A DNA stretch of 64,000 nt from Meconema thalassinum (GCA_946902985.2 OX336388.2:226756467-226820466); one strand, 5' to 3'; shown: positions 23,285 through 34,663, counted from the first letter of the stretch. Notes: generated by a model not told the origin, from the sequence alone. Made by a program: numbers and translations.

Positions 23285-23962
23285 ATATTTCCCCAGGGGC
23301 TCATACCTAGTGGGACGTGGTTTGACGACCATGGGACCACAGCTGAGTCCGGCATTGCTTCCTCTTACTTGTGCCCGGCTCCTCTCCGTCTTCTTTCCTG
23401 TCGACCTCTCTTGGTTAACTCTGTTCTCTTCCGGCCCCGACGATATAAGGATATCCAAGGCCTAGGGTGTCTTTCACTTTCCCGCCTTAATTGGCCTTTG
23501 TCTCATCTTTCCTGATACCTTCATTCCTCGAGGGATCAGTCTTCTTTTTCTTTTCATGTTATCTCCTGCCTTCTGCTCAAGGCCCTCAAGGAGGCAGGGT
23601 GTATGTAACCCCATCACTTCTGGTGCAACCCGGATTGTGCTACATCCTCAGGGGCTCACGGCTGGTGAGTTCGGGATTTGGCGACCCCGAGGGATTCCTG
23701 TGCTGGGTCAGTTTTGTCCCCTTTTTCCTGTGAATTTGGGGCTTTCCATGGCTCTCCTTCCTTCCAAGTCCCTCCGTCCTCATTCTTCGAGGTTTGAGAG
23801 CATTTCTTTTCTTCCTATCCTTTATTTGCCTTATCCTTTATTTGTTTACCATTTCTTCTTCTAGTTTGTAAGTCTGTAGTTAGTATTAGTTATAGTTTTC
23901 ATTCTCATCTCATCTTTCACTCTCACCCAAACCATTAGGGGTACCCGAGGCCATACGATATT
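23285..23962 (+). repeat. Family A repeat, longest copy
   Basis: Inverted relative to 1-380 and 24812-25225. It begins at 'ttccccaggggctcatacc' and ends in ACCCGAGGCCATACGATATT (23943-23962), the string also ending the SINE at 4235-4670. Several short frames (23491-23864) show no domain. It may be the 3' untranslated part of a LINE; no coding part is visible. Confidence 0.6.
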
Positions 23963-23964
23963 GT

Positions 23965-24678
23965 ATATCACCAGCGCACCCGTGCGAGAAATCTCGCATG
24001 TTCATAAACCACACTTTCCCCAATAGGTTTATAATGAGAGACGTAAGGAGAAAGGTTGTTATGTTTTTACTTCAACCAAATGATTATAGAACACTATTTA
24101 CGTTTCAGGCGGCCCTACGGCCAGAATGCGAACTCAACAGCAATGATGTCGCGTATTTTCCTACAGTAAAAGTATTTGCAAATCGCACACTTCTTACAAA
24201 AATTGATATTTATGAAATAAGAATGCAATTTGCCACTGCTAATGTCATTTGTGTGCTGAGTCCATTGATTGACAGCTTAGCTGTAACACTCACCGGTTAT
24301 TCGATTTATATGAAATTATACGATTTGAGTAGGCCTACTCATTCCTTTAAATTACTGATTCTGAAATCCATGCAGAATGATAAACGAAAGACCTCAGAAT
24401 GTTAAAATGACATGAAACAGGTGTCACAGCGGCCAAAATGTGGAGTGGACAGCAATTTATGGAGCGCATCTTCCTGCAGCAACAGGACCTGCAAATCGCA
24501 CACTTCGTACAGGTTTTTGAAAAGTCATGTTTTAAAGAAATTATATATATTTATGAAATTAGAGTGCAAAGCGTCACTGGTAATGTATATTCTCTTCCAT
24601 TGGAATGCTCATTTTTTACGATCGATCGCTTGTGAGCGCCGCAGGAGGGATCTATGCTACTGAAATAATATATATGAT
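23965..24678 (+). repeat. Family D repeat (short copy)
   Basis: Its left end 'cgcacccgtgcgagaaatctc' and right end 'ctactgaaataatatata' match those of 51991-54011. Interior blocks such as 'ctttccccaataggtt', 'gtgctgagtccattgattg' and 'gcgccgcaggagggatctat' occur in the same order. The 135- and 83-codon frames here are not conserved as frames in the other copy. Class unknown. Confidence 0.65.
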
Positions 24679-24811
24679 GATACGAGTGGCTGGATCTTGC
24701 ATGACCTAACCTTAGGCTACACAATATGACGGACTTCTTCCGTGATCGGAAAGAGCTCCGCCACACGCGTGTATTTCCCTTGAGCGCTCTCAGTTTACTG
24801 AGTCAGCTAGC

Positions 24812-25225
24812 GCCTGACTCTCCCAGAATGCCATTACCGTAGGAAAATGGTACGACACCCTAAATCTCGAATATCCTACTACGGTACGGGTCGGAAGAAA
24901 ACACGTGTTGACCAAGGGAGATCGACAAGGAATTTTAAAGAGGGCACCCGGTAGGCTACTAGTTAGTGGTAGAACTAGGCAACACTGATAAATGGCTTCT
25001 ATCACTTCAATGATGTGGAAGAAATGCCAGACTCAGCTCGGATCCCATGGTCACCAACTTACGCCTCACAAAATATTCAAACAATAAATTTTTAAGTAAG
25101 AATAAAACTTTTATAAATTCTATAAAAAATATTGTTTCAACTATAATTTTATTAATAATAGATCTTATAACAATATAATCTAAAAGAAATATAAATCCAT
25201 TATTTGTGAGCCCCTGGGAGAACAT
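24812..25225 (-). repeat. Family A repeat, diverged copy
   Basis: It matches 1-380 in the same orientation: 'gggtcggaaga', 'gttgaccaag.gag.tcgaca', 'cccggta/caca', 'cccatggtcaccaact' and a final 'gagcccctggg'. An AT-rich insertion of about 120 bp lies at 25078-25200. Confidence 0.6.
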
Positions 25226-25976
25226 TGTAGTCTCGACACAATTCAGATCACAATCTGACCCAGTATAGCACAACAGCAAAGAAAGAAAAGCATTCTCAAA
25301 TTATTTATGAGAGGTTCTAGAAAATGTTACGGAACATTAGTTGTGGTAGATGTGATGAGCTAGTGAACGGTTCATTTCCGCTGCCATCTTGTCAGTCTGT
25401 CTCATCATGCGCTGGCTGCGACTATATTCAGAACAGCGCACTCTTTACAGGAAATGTAATCTAGCGATCAATGCGACCCAAGACAATACGAGTATAGAAT
25501 CACCCACCCTTGTCGTACTAAGCTCACAGACCAAAATGTTCGTCACCTACTGGAGACTTCGCCCTATTTCAGTGTAACACTGCCTCTAGCCTTGACAACC
25601 GTATTGATTCTATTATTTAAATTACTCATAATGGTTCCGTATTGACGTACCGAATAGTTTTAACAATAATTAAACAACCGCCTTAATCAATACATAAACG
25701 AAAAGAAGTAGCCTATTATTAGAGTTGCTCCTGGTACATATTTCAAGGAATAATTAACAACAAATTTTATCCCCTTCATCAGCCAATAGTAAAACATGAA
25801 GAAATTTATGAAGTATAAATAAATAGTTATGAGTAGGGCCCAGATGTTGATGACATGTCATCTTTTTACTGAGCTGTCTGAAACAATGCTGAAGTACATA
25901 GAAACTCCGGACGGGCCACCCCGTCTTCAAATATGTCATTTTTATTTTGCATCTTTTTGCATTTTCTGCTATTTTT
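25226..25976. other. Unassigned DNA
   Basis: No repeat partner or domain found. Frames of about 60 codons only. Confidence 0.4.
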
Positions 25977-26470
25977 AGCCTACTTTCGATTTTTGCAAAA
26001 AATGAAAGTAGACTTATGAGATCACTACAGGGCGAAAAAAGTGTGTCTGTCTGTGTGTGTGTATGTGTGTGTGTGAGTCTGTGTGTGTGTGTGTGTGTGA
26101 GTGTGTGTACTCTGAATGTCTGTCCCCCCCTATCAATTCGAACACGGTGAAACCGAATTGAACGAAATTTGGTACAGAGGTAGCATTAGCAAAGGGCACC
26201 TCAGTGTCATACTTTATATCGCCGCCATCTTTACCAAAACAGAATGGCGGCCACTCAAACGTTCAAAACGTAAAATCAAATTACGGCTAAACTAATCATC
26301 CGATCTCTACCAAATTTGGTGACAACATACCTTTATATAGGACGCGTCTTTCATCCAACATTCAAGGTCATCGGCCGTACCATTTCAGGATGGCGGCCGT
26401 GTGAATTATTCAACCATTTTAATCAATGGCTTAAGACCCACCAATTCCGATTATCGAGCCTAGGGTGGTT
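25977..26470 (+). mobile_element. AGCCTA-family relative (subfamily 2)
   Basis: The left end 'tagcctactttcg' and 'gaaagtagacttatgagatc' form the family's 5' palindrome, followed by a (TG)n tract (26041-26108). The interior holds 'ccccctatcaattcgaacac', GCCGCCATCTTTACC (26221) and ATGGCGGCC (26244), matching 15890-16383 in reverse. The 3' hairpin end is missing. Confidence 0.65.
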
Positions 26471-27801
26471 TAAGCTATCCTGAAGGTCGTGATCCGTTAT
26501 TTATTATAATTTAATATTATAATATTATACTGTATGAGTGGCTTAAAAGAGCTGAGCTGTCTGTGTCACACGACAAGATGGCAGCTGTCCTCATGTGCCT
26601 GTCTTATATTTCAATAGTTTTAGTATGTTGTATGTGATATACCCTACTGATACAATAATATAAACTTTGTATGAAATTATCTTTAATGACGATGTACTGC
26701 TGTGAAGAAATCGTTTATTTAAAGTCATTATTTGCCAACAGGTTGTATCTAATGTCAGTTAAGAACACCATGTTGTTAAGGATAGGATTAGCTTTGAGCT
26801 AGCGTGTTAGTCTATCACGCAGTCGACTGGGGATCGAGTACTGCTGCAGTTAACCTTTTTTTTTTCTTGAATTCTTTTACAAATGATGTGCACGAGCTCT
26901 TTCCACAGATACTGAATAAGATGTCATTTAGCTCAAAGGAGAGGCTAATGTATACACTCGTTTATTAGTAAAATCATAGCCCCAGCATCGCAAATAAACA
27001 GAACACATTAGGAAAAGGAGAATAGAAGAACTAGATACACGTTGTCATTAACCACAGCCTTCTTAATGCCTCTGTACGGTGCTGTCCTCTTGTGGGTTAT
27101 GTGGGTAATATTGTTCCAAACTTACCGCTGTGTAAATACCTGGCCTCCTGAAGTATGGCAATTTTGTAATACTGGTAGTTCAACTATTAGCCACGATCGC
27201 GCTCCGATTACCTTTAAACACTGCCAGCTAGATCGCCTCCCTCTTGGCTACTTTAAACTGTCTACTCATTCAACACCCTTAGGCCACTGCCATCGTAGTA
27301 CATTACGATGGCAGTGCATAGGCGTACAACATAAAGATTAATTCACTGATAGGTCGCAGCACCAACCTACTGTGATCGGCGTGGATTTTTAAAGGGGAAG
27401 ATACCCAAAACGGAAGATTCTTAACTTAGCAGGCTGGCTTAATATAGAGATTAACGGAAGTGAATGCATTACAATAAGTTAGTAGTTTTGTTATTCAATC
27501 ATCATAAAGTATACAATATTGATTTTGACACTTACTGGCTAATTATCAATATAAAAGAAAACAAACAATAAGCTTACATGGTGGTAGAGGTGATTGTGTT
27601 AGGGATGAGGACAAAGAGTCATAAATATACCCATACATTTAGGAGAAAGTAGGCTATATGTTCTTTGCTGAACATCTTGTTCCATTTTAAGAGCATTTTT
27701 TAAGTTTGGTACATTTTTTTGGTCATATTTTAAGGAAATCATCCTTTTAAGGTATTTTTTTTTTCAATTTAGTCATGTCACAGCTTTGTGTGAGGGAGTT
27801 A
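26471..27801. other. Unassigned DNA with one strong hairpin
   Basis: It contains the perfect inverted repeat at 27285-27316 and a decayed tRNA-like piece near 26800-26860 (not supported as a gene). The 99-codon plus frame at 27042-27341 has no recognisable domain. Confidence 0.4.
27285..27316. repeat. Perfect 13-bp stem, 6-nt loop hairpin
   Basis: CACTGCCATCGTA (27285-27297) pairs perfectly with TACGATGGCAGTG (27304-27316) around the loop GTACAT. No U-tract or larger structure is evident, so its origin (MITE core, replication fold-back or chance) is open. Confidence 0.8.
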
Positions 27802-27969
27802 GGTCTCTCAGAGTTGGCAACAAACGACCTTCCTCACTTCAAGTAGGCTCCGATTACATCAGTTGATGTTGAACGCAGCTTTTCGAGATATAAAAACTTG
27901 TTGGCTGATAACCGCAGATCATTTACATTTGACAACATCAGAATGATATTCGTAGTGCAGTGCAACTGA
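27802..27969 (+). pseudogene. hAT transposase C-terminal (dimerisation) remnant
   Basis: One frame reads NDLPHFK, a stop at 27844-27846, then APITSVDVERSFSRYKNLL, ADNRRSFTFDNIRM and FVVQCN, ending in a stop at 27967-27969. The T-S-V-D-V-E-R-S-F-S-x-Y-K block followed by N-R-R-S-F-T is the conserved C-terminal dimerisation segment of hAT transposases (CGGBP1-like relatives share it). The catalytic domain and terminal repeats were not found, and the internal stop marks decay. It was too short to be apparent as a long frame. Confidence 0.8.
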
Positions 27970-28116
27970 GAGTAAAGTGAACATAAACCTTTTGTTAAGT
28001 GCTAGAAATTTTATTTGGTTGGCTTTTCAGTTTGAGCTTAAGATGTCATTTTTATTATTGAAAATACAGAGCACAAATTGTGCATAGGGTTAATTAATGT
28101 GAATACATTAGTGTTT

Positions 28117-28521
28117 TCACCTTTCACCTTCACACAATATCACAATGGAAGGACCCCGGTTCTTACATGTGATTACATGGTACCGACTACATTGTTTACC
28201 ACATAATTTACAAGTACAGGATACGTCTATGTCATGAAAGTACTCGGTGACGCACAGTTTATGGTGGTACCCATGTACCGCCATCCAGTTAACGAAGTGA
28301 CGTAGGCCATGATTAGTGTCAGTCCATACCCTATTCGTCATGGCTTCCGTTATGTGAAATTCCAGCCAGATTTCATCTCTCTTCTTCACTCTCTTATGCA
28401 TTAGTCTTTTCCAGGCGTCCGTAGATGGTAGTCCTCTCTTCGTCCGTAGGTCCTCAATGAAGATCATGTTCTCCATTTTATAGTGCCATTTTCGAATTTT
28501 TAGGTCATTTATTAGAGTCAT
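28117..28521 (-). pseudogene. Unrecognised 134-codon frame with a Cys/His cluster
   Basis: An ATG-initiated minus frame of 134 codons ends shortly after CTCKLCGKQCSRYHVITCKN (C-x2-C, then H and C). Such a cluster is reminiscent of the C-terminal CCHC-like motif of some non-LTR retrotransposons, and the preceding W- and H-rich segment is compatible with that. The rest is not diagnostic. A fragment of a retroelement ORF2 is the best guess; a small host exon is an alternative. No neighbours support either reading. Confidence 0.3.
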
Positions 28522-29028
28522 TTTTGAAAATGTTAAGTGCTTTTTTAAAACTATTTTTTCGGCATCAACATCCTGGCCCTAGTTATTAGACTTAATATGG
28601 TGCACCATTATAAGTAGGTTGTAGAAAAATATTTTAAAGTATAGAGCAAAATTAAGGAGCTTGTGACGGTGATGGAATTCAGCTATCAAATATAAACGAA
28701 GATATACGAAGAGAACCAGTGGACAGTTCATTCACATTTCCGCTCCAAGCAAAGGTCAGTAGCTTGAAATGGCATAAGTGTGATTGCAATACTTCACCAT
28801 CCGTACACAATCAATGAAGAAGCCTTATGCTTAATATATCCATAAGCCAAATCAAACGGCAGCAGGCAAAAGAACACCAACGTGGAAGGAAGAACTTAAT
28901 TAGGCAATGAGGTTAGCTCGATGCATAACCTAAAAAGAAGCAATGGGAAAACAAAGACCATAATTAAAGGGACTGAGGGGAAATTTATTGATTGAAATAA
29001 TTACGAAATTCTATAAAACCGTATTGAT

Positions 29029-29253
29029 TATAGTAAAGTCATCATTACTTCCGACTTGACGTTTCTGTGTTACCGGTCCCCTTGAGTTATCTAGCGGTCA
29101 GAAGGGAAATCACTTTAATTAGCCAATCACAGGCAGTCATTCCAATCGATATATCAGACAAATCGAGTTTCGTTCGTGATGTCGCGATTTAGCGAACGAG
29201 ACTATAGCCTAGCACTGAAACGTTAAGTCGGAAGTAATGATGGCTTTGCTATA
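29029..29253. mobile_element. MITE, 225 bp with 37-bp terminal inverted repeats
   Basis: The left arm (29029-29065) and right arm (29217-29253) are inverted copies over 37 bp with about three mismatches (TATAGTAAAG / CTTTGCTATA and CATCATTACTTCCGACTT / its complement). An inner stem GTTTCGTTCG / CGAACGAGAC lies at about 29167-29206. The TATA-rich ends are compatible with TA target duplication, as for Tc1/mariner-type MITEs. Non-coding. Confidence 0.8.
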
Positions 29254-29429
29254 GGCCAGGAAGACATTCCACAAGGATAATAATATATTTGTAGACTATT
29301 GGTGGTTTTATTTGACACCATTTAGATTTCAATTTGTTGATGATTGTTGTTTAAAAGATCAGAACAGTCAGAAAACCAGTGATAAACTACAAGATGGCTT
29401 GTAATATAGTGTATTGTATTTAAATTCAG
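29254..29429. other. Unassigned spacer
   Basis: A short AT-rich spacer before the polypyrimidine block; nothing recognised. Confidence 0.4.
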
Positions 29430-30610
29430 TCCAATATCTCTTCCTCTTCCACTTCCTCTTCCTCTTCCTCCTCCTCTCCCTTTTCCCCTTTCTCTTTCTC
29501 CTCCTCCTCCCCTTTCTCCTCCTCTTCCCCTTTCTCCTCCTCTTCCTCTTTTTCTTTCTCTTTCTCCATCCCTTCCTCTTCCTCATCCTCTTCCTCTTCC
29601 TCCTCCTCTCCCTTTTCCCCTTTCTCTTTCTCCTCCTCCTCCCCTTTCTCCTCCTCTTCCCCTTTCTCCTCCTCTTCCTCTTTTTCTTTCTCTTTCTCCA
29701 TCCCTTCCTCTTCCTCATCCTCTTCCTCTTCCTCATCCTCTTCCTCTTCCTCTTTCCCTTTTTCTCCCTCTTTCTCTTTCCCTTCCACTTTCTCTTCCTC
29801 ATCCTCTTCCTCATCCTCTTCCTCATTCTCTTCCTCATCTTCTTCCTCATTCTCTTCCTCTTCCTCATCCTCTTCCTCTTTCTCCACCTCTTTCTCTTTC
29901 TCTTCCTCTTCCTCTTTCTCTTTCTCTTTCCCTTTTTCTTCCTCTTTCTCTTTCCCTTCTTCTTTCCCTTCCTCTTCCTCATCCTCTTACTCTTTCTCTT
30001 TCTCTTTCTCTTCCTCTTCCTCTTTCTCTTCCTCTTCCTCCTCCTCTTTCTCTTCCTCATTCTCTTCCTCTTCCTCTTCCTCTTTCTCCTCCTCTTCCTC
30101 ATTCTCTTTCTCTTCCTCTTTCTCTTTCTCTTTCTCTTTCCCTTCTTCTTTCCCTTCCTCTTCCTCATCCTCTTCCTCATCCTCTTCCTCATTCTCTTCC
30201 TCATCTTCTTCCTCATTCTCTTCCTCTTCCTCATCCTCTTCCTCTTTCTCCACCTCTTTCTCTTTCTCTTCCTCTTCCTCTTTCTCTTTCTCTTTCCCTT
30301 TTTCTTCCTCTTTCTCTTTCCCTTCCTCATCCGCATCCTCATCCTTTTCCTCTTCTTCTTTCTCTTTCTCTTTCCCTTCCTCTTTCTCTTCCTCTTCCTC
30401 ATCCTCTTCCTCTTCTTCTTCCTCTTCCTCATCCTCTTCCTCATCCTCTTCTTCTTTCTCTTTCTCTTTCTCTTTCCCCTCCTCTTCCTCTTCCACATCA
30501 TCTTCTTCTTCTTCCCCTTCCACCTCTTCCTCATCCTCATCCTCTTCCTGATACTCAACCTCATCTTTATAGTCATCCTCATTTTCATGCTCTCCCTCTT
30601 CCTCTTCTTT
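29430..30610. repeat. Polypyrimidine/polypurine block (CTTCCT-type), about 1.2 kb
   Basis: Nearly pure C/T on the plus strand, built from CTTCCT/CTTTCT/CATCCT hexamers. Higher-order copies are visible. A 132-bp unit recurs at 29481 and 29613. A 366-bp unit recurs at 29881 and 30247, marked by the rare TCTCCACCTC. Both periods are multiples of six. Very long open frames exist on both strands (Phe/Leu 415 codons, Lys/Arg 418 codons, Glu 153 and 178 codons), all products of stop-free CTN/AGN repeats. None is called as a gene. Confidence 0.95.
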
Positions 30611-30839
30611 ATCACGTGTATCACTATTTATATCTTCATTTTATGTATCTCTATTACCTAATTCTTGTAGTGAACAATATAATTGGGGCTTCTTGTTATG
30701 TTCGCAAAATAAAATAAATAAATCGATATTTAAATATTTGGGTGAGTGGATTCAGCAGAAAGGGCTTGATAAGGAGGCAAATAAAGGTCGAGCCAGGAAG
30801 GAGGAGCTAGCCTAGGTGCCGTGGATGGTGGCAAAAGTA
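30611..30839. other. Unassigned spacer
   Basis: No feature recognised between the polypyrimidine block and the SINE fragment. Confidence 0.4.
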
Positions 30840-31015
30840 GGAACTACTTGAAATTACTGTCTGCAGTCCTTACTTGAATTGAAAACAGATAAAAACACAC
30901 AAATACAACCATCACAATTAACACCGGTTATCAGACAGTTTCTATACACTGCCTAAGTACACGGGGCTATATGACGGCGTTGTCGCAGCCCCTAAACTAA
31001 GTAACCAACCAAGGA
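30840..31015 (+). mobile_element. tRNA-derived SINE (type 5), 3' fragment
   Basis: It matches the last third of 49396-49882: 'ctgcagtccttacttgaatt', 'catcacaattaacaccgg', 'gtacacggggcta' and 'gcagcccctaaact' ending in 'accaaccaa'. It is 5'-truncated, with no tRNA head. Confidence 0.8.
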
Positions 31016-31197
31016 TGAGCAGAAATCTCATTAAAAAAAAGAATTTCATTGAAATTGAGCACAAAGCAAAAACATGTATATACATACACACATACATACA
31101 TGCATACATAGAAATACAGATTATCACGCTGTTCCGCCCCTTAAATTAACAACAAAAACAGCAACAATGCATGGATAGATTAAGACTCGGACATGTT

Positions 31198-31284
31198 TTA
31201 CAGAATGATCGAGGTGGGAATCGAACCCACCTCTTCCGGGTTTGCCTCACAAAGCTGAATTATACCCCGTTCCAGCCCTTAACC
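31198..31284 (-). mobile_element. SINE (type 3), short fragment with B box
   Basis: The minus strand carries GTGGGTTCGATTCCCACC (31210-31227), an intact tRNA-type B box. It is flanked by 'ccccgttccagcccttaa', as in 54693-55190. Only about 90 bp remain. Confidence 0.65.
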
Positions 31285-31465
31285 CTCTATGGGATAGCGG
31301 TCTCTATGTTAACCACCTGTCATAAGGACAGTTTATGCTTCAAAGATGCTGATAGTTGAATCTTTCAGCCAAATTTCAGAGAATTTTCATGCAGAAGTGC
31401 GAGTATTTCTAAAAATCAAATATTATATAGGAACGTATCTACTTGACGTAATGTGTAGATTAAAT
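31285..31465 (+). repeat. Unclassified repeat, copy of 606-790
   Basis: It shares the ordered blocks listed for 606-790, here running directly into the 3' end of the AGCCTA element at 31470. Confidence 0.6.
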
Positions 31466-31469
31466 TTAA

Positions 31470-33007
31470 ACAAGTAGTTCCGTGAAGAACTATACAGCCT
31501 ATTTTCATATATCCTACTTATGTTAATTGCCACTATTTAACATACACAATTTCAGTTTGATTTCTGTAATAGATTCGTAGATATTGAGAACCGACTAAAT
31601 ATTTCGGATGGTCGCCATGTTGGAGTTTATATATGTAGGTCCTAGAGTTATGTACTGTTACATGCAGATTATTGTGAACGTGTAGTATTCAAACTTCAAT
31701 CGCATAATTAGGACACAAGAAAAAACAAGGAGATTTAAAAATTTTTCACAGCTGCCATCTTGAGGTTATGGAAACAATTGAAATAAATTAGATGCTAGTG
31801 GATTAACATTCGGATAAAGATTTACTGTACCAAGTTTCACTGCACGCGGATGGTTAAATTGCGAGAAACGTCCATGTGAATATTTATAATTCGCGTCACC
31901 GCCATGTTGGATTTGTGATCACCAGGTTATTTAAAGTCCTATAGGTGAACTTAAGTTCATAGCCCCTATGAACATTAAAAAATGCAGTTTGATTGCTAAA
32001 ATAGATTCGTAGATATTCAGTATCGTCTAAATATTTCGGATGGTCGCCATGTTGGATTGTTAAATGTATAGGCCATAGAGTCATGTACCATTAAAGGAAA
32101 ATTATTGCGTAGGTTCATTATTCAAACTTTCACTTCGATCGCATGACTACATCACAAGAAATAGAAACTTAATTTTAAAATTCGCACTGCCGCCATCTTG
32201 AGGTTATGTAAACAATTGAACTAAATTAGATACCAGTGGATTACAATGTGTATAAATATTTCCTGTACCAGGTTTCAGTGCGCTTGGAACATTACATCGC
32301 GAGAAAGGTCTATTTAAATTGTTCAAATTCGCTTGGCCGCCATGTTCGTTTTGTAGTTGACCGGTTTTTGAAAATCTTATAGATGGACTTCCAGTAGTGC
32401 CCTTTATCTCAGTACAAAATTTTAGGGAGATACCGCTAATAGTTTCAGAGATATAGAATGCCGGTGAAATATTTCGCACATCCGCCATCTTGTGATTATG
32501 TAAACAATTGAACGAAGTTAGATGTCGGTGCATTACAATGTATATAAACATATACTGTACCAAGTTTCATTGCGTTTGGTTGGTCAAATCGCGAGAAACG
32601 TCTATTTAAAAGTCGCAAATTCGCTTGGCCGCCATGTTCGTTTTGTAGTTACCAGGTTTTCAAAAGTCACACAAGTGAACTTATAGTAGTTCCCTCTATC
32701 ACCATAGAAAATGTCAGGGTAATATCGGTAATAGTTTCGGAGATATTGAATGCTGGTGAAATATTTCGCACAGCCGCCATGTTGGATTGGTGAGTCGCAA
32801 CAAAATTTGAAGGGCACGGTCGAGGTCGCCGGGAATAGTGCTATGAACTTTCCGAGTTTCATTGAAATCGCTCCTGCCGTTTAGATTTTATTAGGGGGGG
32901 GGGGGACACACACACACGAATCACACACACACACACACACACACGCACACACACACGGACAAAAGGTGATCTCATAAGCCTATTTTTTCAAAATTGAAAA
33001 TAGGCTA
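31470..33007 (-). mobile_element. AGCCTA-family element with motif array (copy E3, both ends present)
   Basis: The most complete copy. The minus-strand 5' end is the palindrome TTAGCCTATTTTCAATTTTG with AAAAAATAGGCTTATGAGATC, next to (GT)n (plus strand 32910-32957) and a G/C homopolymer (about 32892). The 3' end at 31470-31500 is AACAAGTAGTTCCGTGAAG (hairpin AGTTC/GAACT). Interior modules carry GCCGCCATGTT or GCCGCCATCTTG (about 31899, 32189, 32336, 32484, 32628, 32774) or decayed forms. The minus frames at 31896-32862 are module by-products that recur in the other copies with stops at different places. Confidence 0.8.
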
Positions 33008-33009
33008 AA

Positions 33010-33215
33010 ATATTTATAATAAAGGGAATATAAGAATTAAGATAATTAACATAACTATAAAAGAATTATGAAAATAATTGTAAGAATCAATTCGAAATTA
33101 GTTAACTAATTAATTCAATAAGAAAATATCAAAATAAAACTTATAAGAACATAAAATGAAAATTAAATATCAATATATAAACATTACAATTAGAGAAACA
33201 AAACATAACACCATT
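33010..33215 (+). repeat. AT-rich repeat, copy of 1545-1775
   Basis: Ordered matches with 1545-1775. It separates two AGCCTA-family elements. Confidence 0.55.
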
Positions 33216-33225
33216 AATTTTTTTA

Positions 33226-34660
33226 GCCTACTTTTCACATTTTGCAAAAATGAGGAAAAAGTAGTCTTAAGAGATCGGGCAAATGTGTGTCTGTCTGTCT
33301 GTCTGTCTGTCTGGCTGGCTGGCTGGCTGGCTGTGTGTGTGTCCCCCCCCCCCCCCCTATCAACTCCTAAACGGCTGGACCAATCGAAACAAAATTTGGT
33401 AGGAGTAAAGATCTGTACCTGAATATCTCACGGCCATATTTGAAAATGATGTCAGTGCTACCAACTGCTAAAAAATCGCAATTGAAATTTGAGCTCCATG
33501 TTGGATATCCTGGAAGGTATGAATGGGAGCTATTTCAAAATTGGCACACGTATAGATAATAATATTGCAGTTTAATTTCCAGGAGGTCATACATGGCAGT
33601 GTTGCCAAAATGATTATAAGCCTGCTGATAGGTCCAATCTTTAAATGCATATAACTTCTACACTATCAATTGGAATTCAACCAAATTTCGTATATTGTAT
33701 GTGTGTATAACCAGATATGACTGAGCTTATTCTTAAGACCCACCAGGGCTGCCAACTGTTAATAAATGCTCTTAATTTATTTTATCCAAAATACTAATAT
33801 ATCAGAAAGTATGCAAGCCGACAGCTTTAAAATATGCACACGTATAGTACCTGACATTCTATATTAATTTGGAGTAACATATATTTGTCAGTGCTACCAA
33901 CATGATTCTAAGCCTGCTGAGAGGTCAAACTTTAAATACATGTAACTTCCATACTATCATTTGGATTTCAACCAAATTTCGTATGTGCTATGTGTACGAT
34001 AACAGATATGACTATGCGTATTCTTAAGAGCAACCAGGGCTGCCAACTGTTAATATGTGCTGTCTCTATTTTTGTTACCCTAATATCATATATCAGAAAG
34101 TATGCAAGCCAATAGCTCTAAACTTTGCACACGTGTAGTACCTGGCATTCTAGATGATTTTGGAGTAACTAATATACGTCAGTGCTGCCAACATGATTCT
34201 AAGCTTGCTGATAGATCCAATTTTAAAATGCATGTAACTTCTATAGTAACTAATGGATTTCTTTCAAAATTGGCACAACACTTGATCATATTATTTCAGA
34301 TTATTTCTGGCCATTACATGCATGACCCTGCAGCCAACATGATTTTACGCGCGCTGTTAGATCCAATGTTTAACTGCATGTAACGTCCATGCTATTCATT
34401 GGACTTCAACCAAATTTTGTATTCTGTACCTTAAGAGATGGAACTAAGAATATATTCAGTCTCCAGGGCTGCCAACTGTAGTGCTCTATTAGGCTACATT
34501 TTGCCAGGTATACAGTATTTCGAACTAATTTGAAATTTTGATATTAGCAACTTAATTTTGTCATTATTCTAGATAGATCCATATAGATTAATCATTGGCA
34601 TGAATCTTAAATTTTAAGAAAAGTAGGCTCTTTAGTTCGTCACGGAACTTCTTGTTTCTT
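33226..34660 (+). mobile_element. AGCCTA-family relative (subfamily 3), both ends present
   Basis: The 5' end 'tagcctacttttcacattttg' with 'aaaaagtagtcttaagagatc' and the 3' end 'aaaagtaggctctttagttc' plus GTCACGGAACTTCTTG match the family termini, but the interior differs. It consists of diverged modules containing 'ccagggctgccaactgtt' (33743, 34034, 34463; first spacing 291 bp) and 'ggatttcaaccaaatttcgta'. Near the 5' end are (CTGT)n/(GGCT)n repeats and a run of about 17 C (33342-33358). Non-coding. Confidence 0.7.
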
Positions 34661-34663
34661 TTT

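Noticed and set aside
26790..26870. Faint tRNA-like string (agctagcgtgttagtc... gggatcgagt)
   Set aside because: A- and B-box matches too weak and no fold apparent by eye.
27042..27341. 99-codon plus frame with a hydrophobic N-terminus that could look like a signal peptide
   Set aside because: No homology recognised, and its end runs through the perfect hairpin at 27285-27316, which is unlikely for a real coding sequence.
29368..30624. 415- and 418-codon frames (Phe/Leu-rich plus strand, Lys/Arg-rich minus strand) and two Glu-rich frames
   Set aside because: All lie in a polypyrimidine hexamer array in which stop codons cannot arise in several frames; composition is purely repeat-driven and both strands are open at once.
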